Positions 38,001 through 46,189 are shown, counted from the stretch's first letter. The stretch is 64,000 nucleotides of DNA from Membranipora membranacea (GCA_914767715.1 OU612071.1:23681681-23745680), one strand, 5' to 3'. Translations and numbers: made by a program. The notes: generated by a model from the sequence alone, not told the origin.

Positions 38001-38777
38001 GACTCACTTCTCACTGATTTAGTTCTATTTCGCAGGTAGTATATTTGTATGCATCCCTCACCAGTGCTAGGGGAATATCCATTCCCATTTCCTACCATGA
38101 TTTGCATTGGGTCATGCCGCATCGGCTAAAAGAAATCGATTCAGGCAGTTATTATCGTTAACCAGTCAACAGCAAGTTGGCATTTAAGTTAAAGGTTATT
38201 GAACCGTAAAGTTTTTCACACATAAACATCTAACAATAAGCGGTGCATAGATAATAATACTATTACTCACTATCATGAAGTTGTCTGTAAAATCAAGACT
38301 ATTAACTCCTGTGATAACCGACATTTCCCAGCCGAAACTATCCATGTTATAATACTCTAGATTCGGCCAAGTTCGACACCTAAACAGATAGAAACTGAAT
38401 AAGTAGCTAGTCAGAGTGACTAAAATATCATTAGGGTTAAATATAGTTTGTTTTTAGATGTTCAAATGTTCCTGGTAAAAGATTTAAGAGACTAGTTCAA
38501 TTACTCTTGTTGTATTAAAGGGAACCTTCACATTTGTGATACACCATAAACTGGATATCAGCAAGTATTTCTAAAGCTCAGTTTTGATCACTCACTTTCC
38601 TTGCTGCATCCTTTATTTCTCACGATCAAACAGGACTTGTATCTAACCCTGACTCACTGATGAAAAGAACACAGTTTGAGTGTTTAGACTAGAGATTTGA
38701 CGAATGTTCACTTACCAAAAGCCATTGGCAAAAGCTGCCAGCAAAGTGAGCGTAGCAAGATGAGAATACCCCGCCAT
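16924..38777 (-). CDS. Secreted/GPI-anchored FG-GAP-like propeller and EGF protein, 22 exons
   Basis: Twenty-two exons, listed singly below, join in phase from an ATG in strong context (38775-38777) to a TGA (16924-16926). They total 2808 bases, or 935 residues. Order: signal peptide (1-19), propeller module 1 (about 21-395), EGF (396-440), EGF (441-477), propeller module 2 (478-841), EGF (842-883), linker, C-terminal hydrophobic tail (about 913-932). The modules carry FG-GAP-like strands such as GNGNGYSPSTGEGCIQIYYL and LIVGHRQWDRAGEGAIGYY. The integrin-alpha-like propeller call is moderate and the EGF call is firm. Each module has eight exons with the same order of intron phases and two identical lengths (192, 148). 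The protein is probably a cell-surface adhesion or ligand-binding molecule. I know no named orthologue. Confidence 0.85.
17317..17331 (-). CDS. Propeller/EGF gene exon 21: 15-base microexon
   Basis: A good acceptor (TTTGGTTACAG) and a GTGAGT donor bound only 15 bases, phase 1 to 1, coding for SPRT plus split codons. It is in phase with both neighbours. Skipping it would also keep the frame, so it may be optional. Confidence 0.55.
17408..17461 (+). repeat. SINE 3' tail fragment
   Basis: GACCATGCTTCGGGATGGCG and the following AGTGATAA match the 3' tails of the SINE copies at 45.6 and 51.6 kb. It lies in the 203-base intron between exons 20 and 21 of the propeller/EGF gene. Confidence 0.6.
17535..17660 (-). 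CDS. Propeller/EGF gene exon 20: EGF domain 3
   Basis: 126 bases, phase 1 to 1, acceptor AAATGCAG, donor GTAAGT. It reads VGADDCASAPCGPHGIC, then GYGFECLCHDDWSGSTC, a canonical six-cysteine EGF domain. Confidence 0.9.
20281..21560. repeat. Direct duplication of a ~720-base segment
   Basis: Two diverged copies run head to tail, the first from about 20285 to 20830 and the second from about 21003 to 21557. Shared landmarks include CACTAAGCTGATAATTG, CCATTAAT with TAGGCTGTG and TGATTAT, GGCAGTT with TTGCAAAT, and CAAACCTATCCC versus CAGACCTATCCC. They lie in the long intron between exons 19 and 20 of the propeller/EGF gene. No coding content was recognised. Confidence 0.75.
22649..22810 (-). CDS. 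Propeller/EGF gene exon 19
   Basis: 162 bases, phase 1 to 1, acceptor TTTTCATAG, donor GTAAGT. Two cysteines (GVCRKHSF, ETCRWSMM) occupy the same places as in exon 9, and it ends GRIYVINF. The next intron, about 5 kb, is the longest of the gene and holds a duplicated segment. Confidence 0.85.
23035..23222 (-). CDS. Propeller/EGF gene exon 18
   Basis: 188 bases, phase 2 to 1, strong acceptor ATTTTCAG, donor GTACGC. It reads LKPYTAEIHQFYDTGAIHSY, then GGVIEINPSISNLLMVADKG and ends VILYNITT. It is the counterpart of exon 8. Confidence 0.85.
24254..24323 (-). CDS. Propeller/EGF gene exon 17
   Basis: 70 bases, phase 1 to 2, acceptor TTGATAG, donor GTGAGC, reading ITAYDFDRVTELGIEPSVTR. It is the counterpart of exon 7. 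Confidence 0.85.
24544..25008. mobile_element. Fold-back element with ~210-base arms
   Basis: The left arm (24544 to about 24760) is matched in inverted orientation by the right arm (about 24795 to 25008) around a spacer of about 35 bases. Landmarks such as GGGAGTATCTTCTT and CAATCAGGTGCCTTT recur inverted as AAGAAGATACTCCC and AAAGGCACCTGATTG. It codes for nothing and sits in the intron between exons 16 and 17 of the propeller/EGF gene. Confidence 0.85.
26300..26447 (-). CDS. Propeller/EGF gene exon 16
   Basis: 148 bases, phase 0 to 1, acceptor AATTTTAG, donor GTATGT. It reads GIYLSSIYGSNKRLVVSASE and ends NMVYHNTPY. RLVVSASEAS resembles the loop-strand part of an FG-GAP repeat. It matches exon 6 in length. 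Confidence 0.85.
27113..27234 (-). CDS. Propeller/EGF gene exon 15
   Basis: 122 bases, phase 1 to 0, acceptor ACTGTAG, donor GTGAGT. It reads VGRCGNGTLDMSQYGTRREV and then TGMTMLEFSNRSFFVFSGPF, matching exon 5 position by position. NGT and NRS are possible N-glycosylation sites. Confidence 0.85.
27632..27823 (-). CDS. Propeller/EGF gene exon 14
   Basis: 192 bases, phase 1 to 1, acceptor AATTTAAG, donor GTTGGT. It reads LAGNLERRWGPSQYNDGIGT, has GEWLHFVDTW and ends LQVLTWLG. Both splice sites are weak. The exon is accepted because length, phase and peptide match exon 4. Confidence 0.75.
28324..28432 (-). CDS. Propeller/EGF gene exon 13: FG-GAP-like repeat
   Basis: 109 bases, phase 0 to 1, acceptor TTTTATAG, donor GTAAGG. 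DPSVLIVGHRQWDRAG and EGAIGYYRLGRM form the clearest FG-GAP-like unit of the protein. Confidence 0.85.
28666..28765 (-). CDS. Propeller/EGF gene exon 12: start of module 2
   Basis: 100 bases, phase 2 to 0, acceptor ATTTTCAG, donor GTAAGT, reading RYFLLDYVKNTVMQIGVEH and ending VGSGFLL. It corresponds to exon 2. Confidence 0.85.
28951..29062 (-). CDS. Propeller/EGF gene exon 11: EGF domain 2
   Basis: 112 bases, acceptor TTTACAG, donor GTGAGT. Six cysteines: ICSPSKCNGHGQC, then VICMCTAGWRGERC. It enters in phase 1 but leaves in phase 2, which resets the phase so that module 2 begins in the same phase as module 1. Confidence 0.85.
29272..29406 (-). CDS. Propeller/EGF gene exon 10: EGF domain 1
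   Basis: 135 bases, phase 1 to 1, as usual for EGF exons; acceptor TTTTAAG, donor GTTAGT. Six cysteines follow the EGF pattern: RCDKCWHAPGSPTC, then NCVCSIGYEGSDC. There is no calcium-binding D-x-D/E motif at the start. Confidence 0.85.
29894..30067 (-). CDS. Propeller/EGF gene exon 9
   Basis: 174 bases, phase 1 to 1, acceptor TTGTTTCAG and donor GTATGT. It has two cysteines (QYCSRATGS and EPYCRF) and then STMWVGGSSLSALVVDRTAW. A second in-phase donor (GTGGGT, exon end 29960) would shorten it by 66 bases. Alignment with exon 19 (SAMWLTPTTALVSDYKY) favours the longer form. Confidence 0.75.
30191..30393 (-). CDS. Propeller/EGF gene exon 8
   Basis: 203 bases, phase 2 to 1, acceptor CTTGTAG, donor GTTAGT. 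It contains GSGAIYNYNFRTRN and ELLMVTDWKLASIFLLNTGT. The counterpart exon 18 has GAIHSYDN and NLLMVADKGKDSVILYNITT. Confidence 0.85.
31290..31362 (-). CDS. Propeller/EGF gene exon 7
   Basis: 73 bases, phase 1 to 2, strong acceptor CTTTCAG, donor GTGGGT. It reads VTSYDFTDISM, a short spacer and VDTTRIF. Exon 17 reads ITAYDFDRVTEL with the same phases, a direct sign of module duplication. Confidence 0.85.
31663..31690. repeat. (ATGT)n microsatellite
   Basis: About six copies of ATGT, at the end of a short minus-strand open frame that the repeat itself creates. Confidence 0.85.
32203..33523 (-). pseudogene. Second LINE fragment, decayed reverse transcriptase
   Basis: Blocks in shifted frames read as a LINE ORF: REKNRVTPEIRRLIEQRN, a spacer with ISANPCL, then WKMASIKPIPKC, SQFAYKPKRSTEDALI, a motif A remnant HTSAFNTI in which the catalytic Asp is lost, a damaged motif B (STGLCPESV), a motif C remnant NADD in place of YADD, and a C-terminal VNSFTYPGRVLSNKLDF. 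Missing catalytic residues and frameshifts make it dead. It lies in the intron between exons 6 and 7 of the propeller/EGF gene, in the same orientation. Confidence 0.8.
34156..34303 (-). CDS. Propeller/EGF gene exon 6
   Basis: 148 bases, phase 0 to 1, acceptor TTTTCAAG and donor GTGAGA. It starts GLYIYPWSGATWRQVSTL, a propeller strand pair of the type seen in FG-GAP and related repeats. Exon 16 has exactly the same length and phase. Confidence 0.85.
34745..34924 (-). mobile_element. tRNA-derived SINE copy
   Basis: On the minus strand the head reads GGAGGTAGCTCAGTTGGTTT (box A) with box B GGGTCCAAATCCC, followed by the shared body with CCCAGGCGTGCTCCAACCTG and GAGAGCAACTTGG. It sits in the intron between exons 5 and 6 of the propeller/EGF gene. 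Confidence 0.85.
35786..35892 (-). CDS. Propeller/EGF gene exon 5
   Basis: 107 bases, phase 1 to 0, acceptor TTATCAG and donor GTAAGT. It reads SCHNGLNHGSHGTNRKVIGM and then FLDEKNLWVFFMSS. The pattern C-NG-S-GT-R-V-GM is shared with exon 15. Confidence 0.85.
36758..36949 (-). CDS. Propeller/EGF gene exon 4
   Basis: 192 bases, phase 1 to 1, acceptor CCATTTTAG and a weaker GTATAA donor. It reads IAGKCSRHIQSNFRYKNGYG, then a segment with RQWILFVDNQ and ends FEVLTVIG. Exon 14 has the same length and phase and a clearly related peptide, which supports the weak donor. Confidence 0.8.
37710..37898 (-). mobile_element. tRNA-derived SINE copy, diverged
   Basis: This is the same family on the minus strand: AGTAGGAGGTGGCACAAAT as head, then the body CCCCAGGTGTGCTTCGACCT and GAGAGCAATTTGG. 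Box A and box B are both mutated, so it is older than the copy at 51.4 kb. It lies in the intron between exons 3 and 4. Confidence 0.8.
38008..38125 (-). CDS. Propeller/EGF gene exon 3: FG-GAP-like repeat
   Basis: 118 bases, phase 0 to 1, acceptor TTCTTTTAG and donor GTGAGT. It contains QIMVGNGNGYSP and STGEGCIQIYYLRN, the best FG-GAP-like match in module 1. Exon 13 is the matching exon, with LIVGHRQW and GEGAIGYYRL. Confidence 0.8.
38271..38379 (-). CDS. Propeller/EGF gene exon 2: first propeller strands
   Basis: 109 bases, phase 2 to 0, acceptor CTGTTTAG and donor GTGAGT. It reads CRTWPNLEYYNMDSFGWEM and then SVITGVNSLDFTDNFMI, with the SFGWEMSV pattern of an FG-GAP repeat. Its counterpart in module 2 is exon 12. 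Confidence 0.8.
38716..38777 (-). CDS. Propeller/EGF gene exon 1: signal peptide
   Basis: The ATG sits in CGGTATGGCG (purine at -3, G at +4). Residues 1-19 (MAGYSHLATLTLLAAFANG) form a typical signal peptide with a short polar start and hydrophobic core. The exon ends in phase 2 at a GTAAGT donor and makes a Trp codon with the next exon. Confidence 0.85.
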
Positions 38778-38999
38778 ACCGAGGGTAGAAGAAAACTTTG
38801 CCAGAGATTTCGGAACTAAAAGTTAGTCATTCTTACTAGGTCGCACAACTTGTGGTCTCCACAAAAATACACCTTCAATGAATGCCAGGTATTTCCATTG
38901 TCTGAGTCGAATCTTGTAGTTATGTTTCCTTTTCAGCGAGATATTTTATTTTTGGCTTTTTAAAATGATCACATAAACTGGATTAGTTCACAAATATGG

Positions 39000-40390
39000 A
39001 TTTCATTTACACCTTAATGCCGGTCCAATTTTGATGTAGCATCTACTCCACACCTACCAAGTCTTGGGTCTGGAGACTACAACAATATTAATCTCTCAAA
39101 TCCTGAAGATTGCTAAGCAAACTTGATCGGCCCACAGCTATTATGATAGTGAAGTTGTAAAATATTGAAACACCTTTTACTTAGATGTCACTTATACTGT
39201 CAAACATATGACAGCATAGATAGTGATGTGTGAAGGTCATGCCCTACCTAATATTACTCTATTCATGAAAAAATAACGGCTAAACTCTGAATATCAATCC
39301 TTTGGATGATATGAATGTCCTAACATTCCATATCTATCAAAACCTCTCCTATTATCATCACAGTCATGCTTGGTTGTACCACAGGTAAGTGCTTGTCAAT
39401 GCTGCTCAACGATGGCACTATGGAACAGAACAGCAGCCTAGGAAATCTAGTCAATGAGAAAGATTTATGTTAATCTATAGTGTTACTTCAATTCTGAGAA
39501 ATCTTGACATTACTTTCTGTGCCACCGAAACAAACATGGGACTTATTGATGGAAAGACTTATTCCCCACTCATTGCACCCTGGCCAAGTATCAACGGAGA
39601 AACAGAGGTAATCCATGAATAAGGTCACCGATAAAAATTCAAGAACAATGAATTAGTTTATATTAAATTTTTTTCTGAATGTAATAATTTGGATATTTCA
39701 CTTAATTAGATAGAAAATTGGCTGCCTCATGAATTCTGTATCCAGGAAACCATTGGTTGGAAGGAATGAAATTGGAGTTGTCTCTCTAGCCAGAAAGATC
39801 ATTTTTGGATAATACTCATCCTTTGAGAATATTTTACAAAATATGAAAAATGAAAAGAAGAAAATAAAGTCACAAAGATGCTAATGCTTAGTTGGTGAGA
39901 AATAAAATCTGGAAGATCTCTTAAAAATGTGATATGGACGTGCTCGATTCTTGTGAATTGGTAAATTATTAAAAGTGGTAGCTATAGTGTTTTCAATTAT
40001 TTGTAATATATTTCAATAGAATTTTGCTCCGTAAAATAAGAACAATACAACTTATGAAACATATATTGTCTTGACGAAAAAAATCTTTTTACCTGGATGA
40101 TATTTAATATTGGTTGACACCTTTTTTAGATTAAAAATATCAAACAATAAGTTCTATCATAGACAGCATATCCTATGTGTTTTGCTTTTTATCAACTAGC
40201 TAGTGTATTAAAGTTTAAAACTATAAAATGATTATTTGCTGTGTTTAAAAGTTGCTAGAGCGGTCATATGTATGGTCGACCAAAACCGCCAAATTTTCCC
40301 ACGTAATATCCCCAGTGCCTTTAATTATGGCAGTTTAGGTCGACCAGAACCTCCACAGTAGCTGCAAATCATACTTGTTTTCTTGGATTT
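39000..40390. other. No supported gene upstream of the propeller/EGF gene
   Basis: This is the 5' flank of the large minus-strand gene. I found no convincing exon, tRNA or repeat boundary. The promoter should lie near here, but no TATA or other element stands out enough to call. Confidence 0.5.
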
Positions 40391-40397
40391 GGTTTTG

Positions 40398-40427
40398 GCA
40401 TGGCACGGCACGGCACGGCACGGCATG
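40398..40427. repeat. (GGCAC)n pentanucleotide run
   Basis: Five to six copies of GGCAC or GGCAT in an otherwise AT-rich stretch. Confidence 0.85.
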
Positions 40428-40795
40428 GTGCAACGCAGGTGGAGTGATGGAGTGAAAGAATATGCCACTACGACAGCCAAGAAGTGTAAAAGCTATCTAT
40501 GTCACCTCAGTGTCATGCAAGGCATATTAATACTGAGAGGAAGTTTAGGGTCCCAAATAATTTAGCTTAAATACCTTAAAAAACACTTTTTGATTACCTG
40601 CCATCCAGTGAAACTATTATCCTGCAGAAGCAAAATTTTGTATGCAACATGCAATCAGAGATGTAATAACAGTAATTATAAAATAATATAATTTTATATA
40701 ATATTAAGCCCAGTAGACAGTATAGCATTCAGTATTTAGTAATGCCCTGACGGTCCTCAGAGATATCAATTGTTATATACCGGACATGTATGTTT

Positions 40796-41160
40796 TATGA
40801 CGAGATTGTTCATTCCAGTAAAAGGTGGCTTAAGGTCCAATCAATAGTCACCGGGTTCTGGAACCCGCGGCGCAAGGGGTATCTGTGTAATATCCAGTCT
40901 CGCCAACAATGGCAGACTCCCCAGCGAAATGTGAAAATTGGCGATATAGTTAGTATCAAAGATGAAGCTATTCCCATATCATTCTGGAAAAGTCGTAAGG
41001 TAGATTAACGGAATATTCGCCGAGTAGGGAGATTCATACCAGATATGTTGGGTTGGTAATTGGTGATCATTCACCCGACCTAAAAACTTTGACAACAACA
41101 ACACTACAATGTCCAATCCACAAACTGGAAGTGCAAGCAAAGCTGAGGGATGTATCATGG
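40796..41160 (+). pseudogene. BEL/Pao retrotransposon integrase C-terminal fragment
   Basis: The frame reads RWLKVQSIVTGFWNPRRKGY, LCNIQSRQQW, then QRNVKIGDIVSIKDEAIP and FWKSRKV. These features match the integrase C-terminal domain of BEL/Pao elements (DUF5641): F-W-x-R-W-x-x-E-Y-L, R-x-x-W, and R-N-L-x-V-G-D-x-V-L-I-K-D. After a stop, other frames keep traces of the usual end (CPIHKLEV). No LTR was identified. The catalytic core and the rest of pol are absent. Confidence 0.7.
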
Positions 41161-42095
41161 ACTTACCCTTTTTAGAAAATCAATTAAGACACTATTTCTT
41201 GTAACCTGCACCTCGCATTTCTCTCATGCAGATCGTATTGAGTACTTTGTGATGTCCGACGCAATTATTGTGTATTTTTCTAGAGCTGTATGATATGTTC
41301 TCAAAATTATTTGTATCGGTATCGTTGTCATTTTTTGTGATGTTATTTTACCATTATATAGGAATCTCAAATTATACATTTTATCAAAGGTAGATTATTC
41401 GGAAACAATACTACTAGGGACATACCATTTCTCATAATAGATGTTGAAGGCAAAAGGTGACTATTGAATTTTTATTGACAGTGAATTCTTTCTGTAGTTG
41501 AGTGCAAGTCTCTAAATGGTGTCATGTGTAATTGTGATCTTGTGCTCTTTGATTGAGTTCAGTGCTGCTGTTAGCCTTGGACACATTGTTGCTTACTGTG
41601 GGCACCTTTTGACTCCGTCTGGCCGGGGGAATGTGCTGGCATTGCCCAGCAAGTTCGGTAACAGTGCGTTTTTGTTCTTGGTCTTAGCTGTTCCCAAAAT
41701 GTTGACATGTTCATTGGGCCTCAAAATTTTTTGTTGTGTCCCTAGTTATTTTACTGCTCTCCTCACAGATTTAATGAGGTGACTTGTGTAAGGACAAGCG
41801 ACTAATTTTCTCTTGAAAAACATTTCAATATAAAATTTTAACATAATACTACCGGACAGCTAATTGGAATTGTTGTCAGCTATTAGCTGTAGTGGGCGGA
41901 TTGTATTCACTTATCTTGTAAAGGTGTGTAACTTAGCGTATACATTTTTATTACTATTCATTTCTTGTTCAACACCTTTCCTTCGTATTAAAGTGTTTAG
42001 GAAAGCAAAAGACAACCACTGTTTATATCAAAGCTTTGCCATAGCAATGAACAAAAAAGTTTTTCGTAGAAGGACTTTTTTGAATGATGTAACCT

Positions 42096-42372
42096 AATTT
42101 AAAGTGTGAAACCAAGGGTCTGGAAGGGTCTAGAGTATGTTATCTCCCCTGTTACGGATAAACACTAAAGTATCTTTGACTACGCTACCTTTGTCCAATA
42201 CTGTTTTTTGATCATTTCTAGTGTAAGTAGAACAGACTTTTAACTGTGCTAGGCAAACCTAGGCTAGGCTCACTGTTATACTGTAAGTGGATCCTAATTT
42301 TAGTGTGAATCTGCTACAGTGGAGTGAGATACTCTAGTCCCTTCTAGACCCCCGGTTTCGTACTTTGAAATT
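42096..42372. mobile_element. MITE-like element with ~40-bp terminal inverted repeats
   Basis: The left end AATTTAAAGTGTGAAACCAA, followed by GGGTCTGGAAGGG and CTAGAGTAT, is matched inverted by the right end (ATACTCTAGTCCCTTCTAGA, then CCCCCGGTTTCG). The 277-base element is non-coding. Confidence 0.7.
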
Positions 42373-43129
42373 GAAGATGATCATGTGCGAGTAAATTCAC
42401 TGTTTTTGTTCAAGGGAAAACCTTGATATGAACAGTGGTTGATTTTTTTCCCTAAACACCTAAAGGAGGACTCGTTATAAAATATAAGTATAAACATACA
42501 TGTGTTTATAACTTGTTACGGATTATTTAACTTGCAATCATTCTGAGCTTTTATCATTATTCCTAGATACATGGAGCTCTATTATCACAAAACCAACATC
42601 ACTCTATTCCTGATTATTTATCTATGGGTATTATAAGACCCCAGTAAGGTTTGTTACTGATTGTTTTTGGTGATAGGTTATCAAGTAGATATCAACCACT
42701 TATTTCTGTATGTATAATTTTGTGATTTTCTTTATCGTTATTTTTATTGACATGTACACGTTTCATGTTTGTCTTCGTCATTTAATTTTTGTATGTTGTT
42801 GTTACAGTAATAATAGAATACATGTATTAACTGCAACCAACCATACAATACACCGTCACCTGCTGAATCTGCAGATGCTAATGCTACTGCTGGAGTTTAA
42901 GCCAAAATCTATACTTCTATTGGGAGGGGCATGATACCAAGAATATCTAAAATGTCCGTTGGGTTGTCTGTTGAAGTTTATCTAAGGGAGAATTTTATTA
43001 TAACATACCCAAATACTACCAAATCTGGCTTTGCATTAAGCGTGATAAGATACTCTTGTAAGACAGCTTACAGTGTGTTTAAACAAGGATTTCCAGATAC
43101 CATTTGCGACATAACAACCTTGGACAGCT

Positions 43130-44180
43130 AAAATCAAGGAGTCTGAAGCTGATGAAGTATGCCGAGTGGGTCCAGGTGTGGGTATATGGGGTATGTGACA
43201 ATATCACAATGCTGAATAGAGCAATGAGGTTTACCATGTTCAGAGAAAACCTTGCTGCGCCAAACAAGCTCTCAATGAGCTCAAGCTTGCTAAGACAGTA
43301 GTATGCAAAATAAATAACTTCTCATATCTCGATGGAAAATGTGAGAACTGCAGCCCAAGTTACCTTAGGGAATGTTCTCAGAATGGGTTGGAGACAACCC
43401 TAGCCAGCAGCTGAAGTACCATCATTGGAAGACTGTTATGAAGTGATCAGTGGGAAAACTGTGCCTACACTAAAGAGGATTGCACTTCATATTTATTCAA
43501 TTGCATCTCAAATCTCTCTGCATTAAACAATGCAGCAAACCCTGGGCCCTTATCAAGTGGTGGTTTGTGGCAGTCAGAAGGACGGACCTGCTATCATCTG
43601 CATGATGGTGATACGATCCACCTGGTTTTCAAAATATTCCCAGATGGGAACAGTGTGAATAGAGATTCTGTCGTTTTATTCTTTGACGACCTAGCCAATG
43701 ACCACGCAGCAGCGGAGGAGTCTTTCATCAGGATCTTTATGAACCTGTGAAGAAACATTACCCGCTCATCACAGATCTTATCTGACATATCTTATAAATA
43801 TTATGGAGCTATTTTGCTTCAAGCTACGGGAAGGAAGAGAGCTATGGGGAGTTTGTCCTCAGTATCTTTGCTAAATATGATGAAGGATCTCAGCCGCTTA
43901 CAATGTGACCGTGTCAGTGTTGACAAGAACATTTTCGGAATAACTACAAAGCTTGCATACTGTCATTTGGTGAAATCCATCTACTGCAGGCTAAGCGAAA
44001 AGGCTGAATGTGCAAACAAAAGCAAAATCCGATACATGGAATCTGATGGCGAGGCTTGCATTGAAGGCAAAGGGGGCGATCCGACAGTTACGTCTAAAGG
44101 ATCAGAAGCTAACATTTCGCGCGTGAATAAGACATTAAACCACAGCATATATCGTGAAAAAATCATTGTTCTGTGAGTGC
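43130..44180 (+). pseudogene. Second decayed copy of the VxDFAEN/WSDG-type ORF family
   Basis: In several frames the strand carries a Cys-rich segment (DGKCENCSPSYLRECSQN), then TIHLVFKIFPDGNSVNRDSV, VLFFDDLANDHAAAEESF and, one frame over, EPVKKHYPLITDL, just where the WSDG motif should follow. Segment order parallels the pseudogene at 13.4-14.4 kb, but the two copies are from different subfamilies. A downstream frame to 44176 has no recognised match. The copy is broken by stops and indels. Confidence 0.55.
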
Positions 44181-44989
44181 TCTGTTGAAAACAATGATAA
44201 TATACACTTGTGAAAATTCAATTGAAAATTATTCTTAAAAACAAACACATTTTGCACGGAAATTTAACTTCCTGGCATCATCACGAAATTTGCTGTCTTA
44301 AGCCTTGCCAGAGGGAAGTTTTTAAAAACTAGAACACTTTGAGCATCACAGCAGGTTATACTTTAGTTGCAATGTTATTGATTTAGTCTGCATCTAATGA
44401 TTGTCCGCGTCTGAGGCGACATACAAATTTAATGACGCGGTTGTACTGCTGGATGTTTTCAGCAAATAGAGGACCATATATGATTTGACGGTGATATAAT
44501 AAAACACTTTCTAAATATCTATTACACCGATTGTAAAGTTGACGGGTTCATTTTCAGATTAGCTATCTATTTGATAATGAAAAGTTTCATCTCGGCTTTG
44601 CTGATATTGGCATCAGGTATTTATAGCTTTCAACTTGGTAACTGGCTGTGATGCTTACTGATGTTTCACCATTGGCTTTTATTTTATGAGAGTGGACTGT
44701 AAGAAAGTTGTAAGAACAGTTAATGATGTTGTTATCAACTCCCTTCTTTACCATTTTGAGGATTAGACTAGCTGGGCTTATAGTTTTGAAGCTGAAATCA
44801 ATTCAGACCAATATAAAGTCTAGGCCGATGCCTTAATCTACTTCATTTTTGATGCTCAGCACTACTCTTTGACTATCATAAACTTTACTATCATGAGTTG
44901 GTATCATATCCACTGTTATTAGCATTTAGCCAAGAACTTTGCACTGTGAAAATAATAGTAAACTGGTCACAGAAATTGAGGAAAACATC

Positions 44990-45390
44990 TCTGTTGTGTA
45001 CCACTCCACTGAGACTCTGCAGATATTGATAAAACGTACATCATTGACGTCATGGCCCTAAAAGAAAAGAATAGAGTTCAAACTGGCCTAAATTTTGGTG
45101 ACTATGGCTCAAGAATTTGCTCAGTAGTTCAAATTTTGCTCCTTGGTCGTATCAACGTTGTAGTTGATTGCTATGATAACCAGGTTCAATCAAAAACAGT
45201 CAGAGGTATAAGATAGGTAAACCACTTGACCTACATTCAGATGCCACACCCATTCCTAATTGGGCACGTTTAGTCAGTAATGAGGCCAACAAAGTGAGGA
45301 TTCTGAAAGGAGGCAGCGGGACACATATAAATGCTCTATCATCCATAGAAGAGAAACCAAACTATCCTTCAGTTGTTTTTTAGACTGAAA
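44990..45390 (+). pseudogene. Decayed repeat-associated ORF (DxMALK...FGDYGSRI family)
   Basis: Two adjacent frames read through one protein: DVMALKEKNRVQTGLNFGDY, GSRICSVVQILLLGRINVVV, DCYDNQVQSKTVRG, then after a one-base shift YKIGKPLDLHSDATPIPNW and SNEANKVRILK. I recognise the motif order from uncharacterised multi-copy proteins in cnidarian and sponge genomes. The function is unknown and I do not assign one. The copy ends at a TAG about 70 bases before a SINE. Confidence 0.55.
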
Positions 45391-45461
45391 TAAATCCTAA
45401 ACAATTGATCAAGTATCACTTTGGATCTTCAATATTTCGAGACGTCTCGCCTTCCCAATAA

Positions 45462-45672
45462 GCCAAGATAACTCCAGCATGTGGGCTCGAATCTTACTGC
45501 AGACCATTGACTACCGGGGTTTGGTTGGCCCCCAGGTGTGCTCCGACCTGCCTGCAAACAGAGAGCAACCTGGAGCAGATATTGCGGCATTGCTAAAAAG
45601 GCAACTACTATTTCGCCGCCCATGCTTCGGGATGTGGCGAGTGATCAGACATCTGATTTTTTTTTAATCAAC
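45462..45672 (+). mobile_element. tRNA-derived SINE copy, head truncated
   Basis: It has the box B remnant GGGCTCGAATCTTAC, the body GTTGGCCCCCAGGTGTGCTC with CGACCTGCCTGCAAA, and the tail GGCGAGTGATCAGACATCTG ending in a T-run and AATCAA. It lacks the box A half of the tRNA head. Confidence 0.85.
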
Positions 45673-46189
45673 AAGAGTAAGTAAGAGAATGTTTGCTTAT
45701 CCATGTCAACATCTTATACTGTTTATATTTAGCAGTGATTTGACGTGGTCTATGAAAATGATCTCATAATCTAAGAACATCCAACAAAATAATAATATGT
45801 TCAGTGGCAAGCTTCTTTACTAGTACAACAATACACATCACAGATATCCCCTGTATTTTCCTAGCCAACTTCCTTTTGGCACTTTGGTCCTTTCTCTATC
45901 TTTATCAGCGTCGATTACAGTCAGATCTGTGATCCTTTGTAGTCATATCGCCATTTACTCATCATCCATTGTCATTACTTCAAAAGGAACACCATAAAAA
46001 AACTTATCCTTTGCCCAATGAATGATCTCATTGATGAGTTTTTCTGGTGCTGTCGGATATAATAGGCCCTGTGGATTGGTAAAGAAGCAATTGATGAAAC
46101 AATTTTTTGAACTTAATAACTAGATTGAGTGATATTTGCCTGTTCGGTAAAGACTATGGGGTCATTCAGAAATTCTGTATTCCTGAATT

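Noticed and set aside
41516-42097. Two hydrophobic plus-strand frames downstream of the BEL/Pao fragment
   Set aside because: Cys/Leu/Phe-rich composition is expected from T-rich DNA. No family or splice evidence, and no LTR pair was found.
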